Below, piece by piece: positions 4,479 through 6,335 of a stretch of 6,335 bases of DNA. Position 1 is the stretch's first letter, and each line of letters opens with the position of its first letter. The DNA is from Desulfobacteraceae bacterium (lineage in GTDB: Bacteria > Desulfobacterota > DSM-4660 > Desulfatiglandales > B25-G16). A model generated the notes under the pieces. It was not told the DNA's origin and made no database searches. It was given only the letters and a program-made list of their open reading frames with translations. A program made the position numbers and the translations under genes. The stretch covers positions 1-6,335 of the forward strand of contig JAUWZC010000130.1 in NCBI GenBank assembly GCA_030615565.1, read 5' to 3'.

Positions 4479-6335
4479 GTGCAAAAATCTTCAGCTTTTC
4501 AGCTTGTCTCTCCCTTTGAACCTAAAGGCGACCAACAGCATGCTATCGATGCCCTTTGTAAAGGGCTAAAAGAAGGCCTCAGAAATCAGGTATTTCTTGG
4601 CGTGACCGGCTCTGGAAAGACATTTTCCATAGCCAATGTCGTGGCAAGAGTCCAAAAACCCACACTTGTTATTGCACCCAACAAGACCCTTGCTGCTCAG
4701 CTCTATGGTGAATTCAAAAATTTTTTTCCAAATAATGCAGTAGAATATTTTGTCAGTTACTATGATTATTACCAACCTGAAGCATATGTTCCCCAAACCG
4801 ATACCTATATACAGAAAGATGCCTCCATCAATGAGCAGATCGATAAGATGAGGCATTCAGCAACTAGGTCACTTCTAGAAAGGGATGATGTTCTCATTGT
4901 TGCCAGTGTATCATGCATATACGGGCTTGGCTCCCCTGAGGCCTATCATGGTATGCTCCTGTATGTGGAAAAAGGTGATTATATAAGCAGAGAAGATGTC
5001 CTCAAAAAATTGGTGGAAATTCAATATGAAAGAAGTGATATTGATTTCCATCGCTCATCCTTTAGAGTCAGAGGTGATGTAGTGGATATCTATCCTGCAT
5101 ATGAGGATTATTCTTGTATCAGGTTAACATTTTTTGGCGACTGTGTTGAAGGTATTCAGGAGATTGATCCTCTGACCGGTCATGTTATGCAGGGGCTCAG
5201 CCGCGTGGCTATCTATCCTGCCAGTCATTATGTGACTACAGTACCGAAAAGGCAAAAGGCCATCCAGAATATTAGAGAAGAACTGGTCGAGAGGATTGAA
5301 TATTTTAAAAGGGAAAAAAAATGGATCGAGGCCCAAAGAATCGAAGAAAGGACCCTCTATGATTTAGAAATGATTCAGGAGATGGGCTATTGTCATGGTA
5401 TAGAGAACTATTCTAGGCATCTAACCAGCAGGAGGCCCGGCGAACCCCCCCCAACACTGATTGACTATTTTCCGGATAATTCCCTTATTATCGTAGATGA
5501 AAGCCACATTACCAATCCCCAGTTCATGGGTATGTACAAGGGTGATAGATCAAGGAAAGAGACCTTGGTTGAATTTGGTTTTCGCCTTCCGTCCGCCCTT
5601 GATAATAGACCCTTGAAATTTGAGGAGTTTGAATCTCGGATCAACCAGATAATCTATGTTTCTGCCACTCCAGGCCCCTATGAGTTAGATAAGGCTACCC
5701 ACGTGACCGAACAGATTATTAGGCCTACTGGTCTCATAGACCCAAAGATTTTAATCAGACCAGCAAGTAGCCAGGTGGATGATCTTTTAACTGCTATCAG
5801 GGAAGTTACACATGATGGTCAGCGTGTTTTGGTTACTACTCTCACTAAACGCATGGCAGAGGATTTAACCGAGTATTATGCCGAATTGGGTATGAATGTC
5901 AGGTATCTCCATTCTGATATCACCACCATTGAAAGGACGGAGATTATCAGGGATCTTAGGCTTGGAACATTTGATGTTCTTATAGGGATTAATCTTTTAC
6001 GGGAGGGTTTAGATTTGCCGGAGGTCTCGATGGTGGCCATTTTAGATGCAGATAAAGAGGGTTTCTTACGATCTGAGAGGTCTCTTGTCCAGACCTGTGG
6101 GAGAGCTGCCCGAAATGTGGATGGTAATGTTATCTTTTATGCTGATGAGGTCACACCATCCATGAGGAAGGCAATTGATGAAACTTACAGGAGGAGGCGA
6201 TTACAGAGGAGATATAATGAAGCGCACGGGATTACACCGGAGTCAATTAAGAAGGATATCGCTGACATCCTTGGCTCTGTTTATGAAGCAGACTATGTAA
6301 GTATTCCCACTGTCTCAGAACCAGAGGAGGAATAT
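4479..6335 (+). CDS. uvrB: UvrABC system protein B (3' end cut by window edge)
   Basis: UvrB is the ATPase of nucleotide excision repair. UvrA loads it at lesions; it inserts a beta-hairpin to verify damage and then recruits UvrC. There are 619 codons without a stop, against roughly 670 in the family, so only the tail with the C-terminal UVR (UvrC-contact) domain is missing. Seen in order: FQLVSPFEPKGDQ (7-19), Walker A GVTGSGKTF (41-49), the aromatic beta-hairpin YYDYYQPEAYVP (94-105), YERSDIDFHRSSFRVRGD (183-200), Walker B IIVDESH (337-343), GDRSRKETLVEFGFRLPSA (355-373), SATPG (395-399) and the helicase VI region ERSLVQTCGRAARN (533-546). The GTG at 4479 is the only sensible start: a stop lies in frame at 4461-4463, and the family N-terminus begins just after it. 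Repair genes of this kind may be SOS-controlled, but I see no LexA-type box here. Confidence 0.97.
   Translation, partial: MQKSSAFQLVSPFEPKGDQQHAIDALCKGLKEGLRNQVFLGVTGSGKTFSIANVVARVQKPTLVIAPNKTLAAQLYGEFKNFFPNNAVEYFVSYYDYYQPEAYVPQTDTYIQKDASINEQIDKMRHSATRSLLERDDVLIVASVSCIYGLGSPEAYHGMLLYVEKGDYISREDVLKKLVEIQYERSDIDFHRSSFRVRGDVVDIYPAYEDYSCIRLTFFGDCVEGIQEIDPLTGHVMQGLSRVAIYPASHYVTTVPKRQKAIQNIREELVERIEYFKREKKWIEAQRIEERTLYDLEMIQEMGYCHGIENYSRHLTSRRPGEPPPTLIDYFPDNSLIIVDESHITNPQFMGMYKGDRSRKETLVEFGFRLPSALDNRPLKFEEFESRINQIIYVSATPGPYELDKATHVTEQIIRPTGLIDPKILIRPASSQVDDLLTAIREVTHDGQRVLVTTLTKRMAEDLTEYYAELGMNVRYLHSDITTIERTEIIRDLRLGTFDVLIGINLLREGLDLPEVSMVAILDADKEGFLRSERSLVQTCGRAARNVDGNVIFYADEVTPSMRKAIDETYRRRRLQRRYNEAHGITPESIKKDIADILGSVYEADYVSIPTVSEPEEEY

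Overview
The window reads as a chromosomal stretch from a moderately AT-rich bacterium. All recognisable genes lie on the + strand. The genes are housekeeping (isoprenoid synthesis, tRNA charging, DNA repair). The long, palindrome-rich spacers and the ispF-cysS-uvrB order remind me of Desulfobacterota / former Deltaproteobacteria. That placement is inference; no rRNA or other marker here settles it.

Layout. (1) Bases 1-359 are the 3' end of a gene for a helical, ferritin-like protein with ExxH-type motifs. (2) Bases 360-946 are a 587-base gene-free spacer holding several inverted repeats. The most striking is a fold-back element at 669-854 whose arms form 34 base pairs. (3) Bases 947-1891 encode a conserved 314-residue protein of unknown function that may have a deoxyhypusine-synthase-like (Rossmann) fold. 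(4) Bases 1892-2408 are a second, 517-base spacer. It holds a short direct repeat, a 1929-1964 hairpin, a complex fold-back element (2035-2216) with two competing 3' partners for one 5' arm, and a GC-rich cluster of alternating palindromes (2245-2371). (5) Bases 2409-4374 carry ispF and cysS, 19 bases apart and almost certainly co-transcribed. (6) After a 104-base spacer, uvrB starts at a GTG (4479) and runs off the right edge after 619 codons.

How the genes fit together. IspF makes the cyclic diphosphate intermediate of the MEP isoprenoid pathway, CysS charges tRNA-Cys, and UvrB is the damage-verification subunit of UvrABC excision repair. They share no pathway; the clustering looks like an ordinary housekeeping operon. 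No phage, insertion sequence, CRISPR, tRNA or rRNA was found.

The least explained material is the two intergenic fold-back elements. Each spans about 180 bases, each lies 5' of a gene or operon in the same orientation, and each has a long closing stem with a single G-U wobble that pairs only if the + strand is transcribed. They are candidates for structured RNAs or for small non-autonomous repeats; the sequence alone cannot decide between these.
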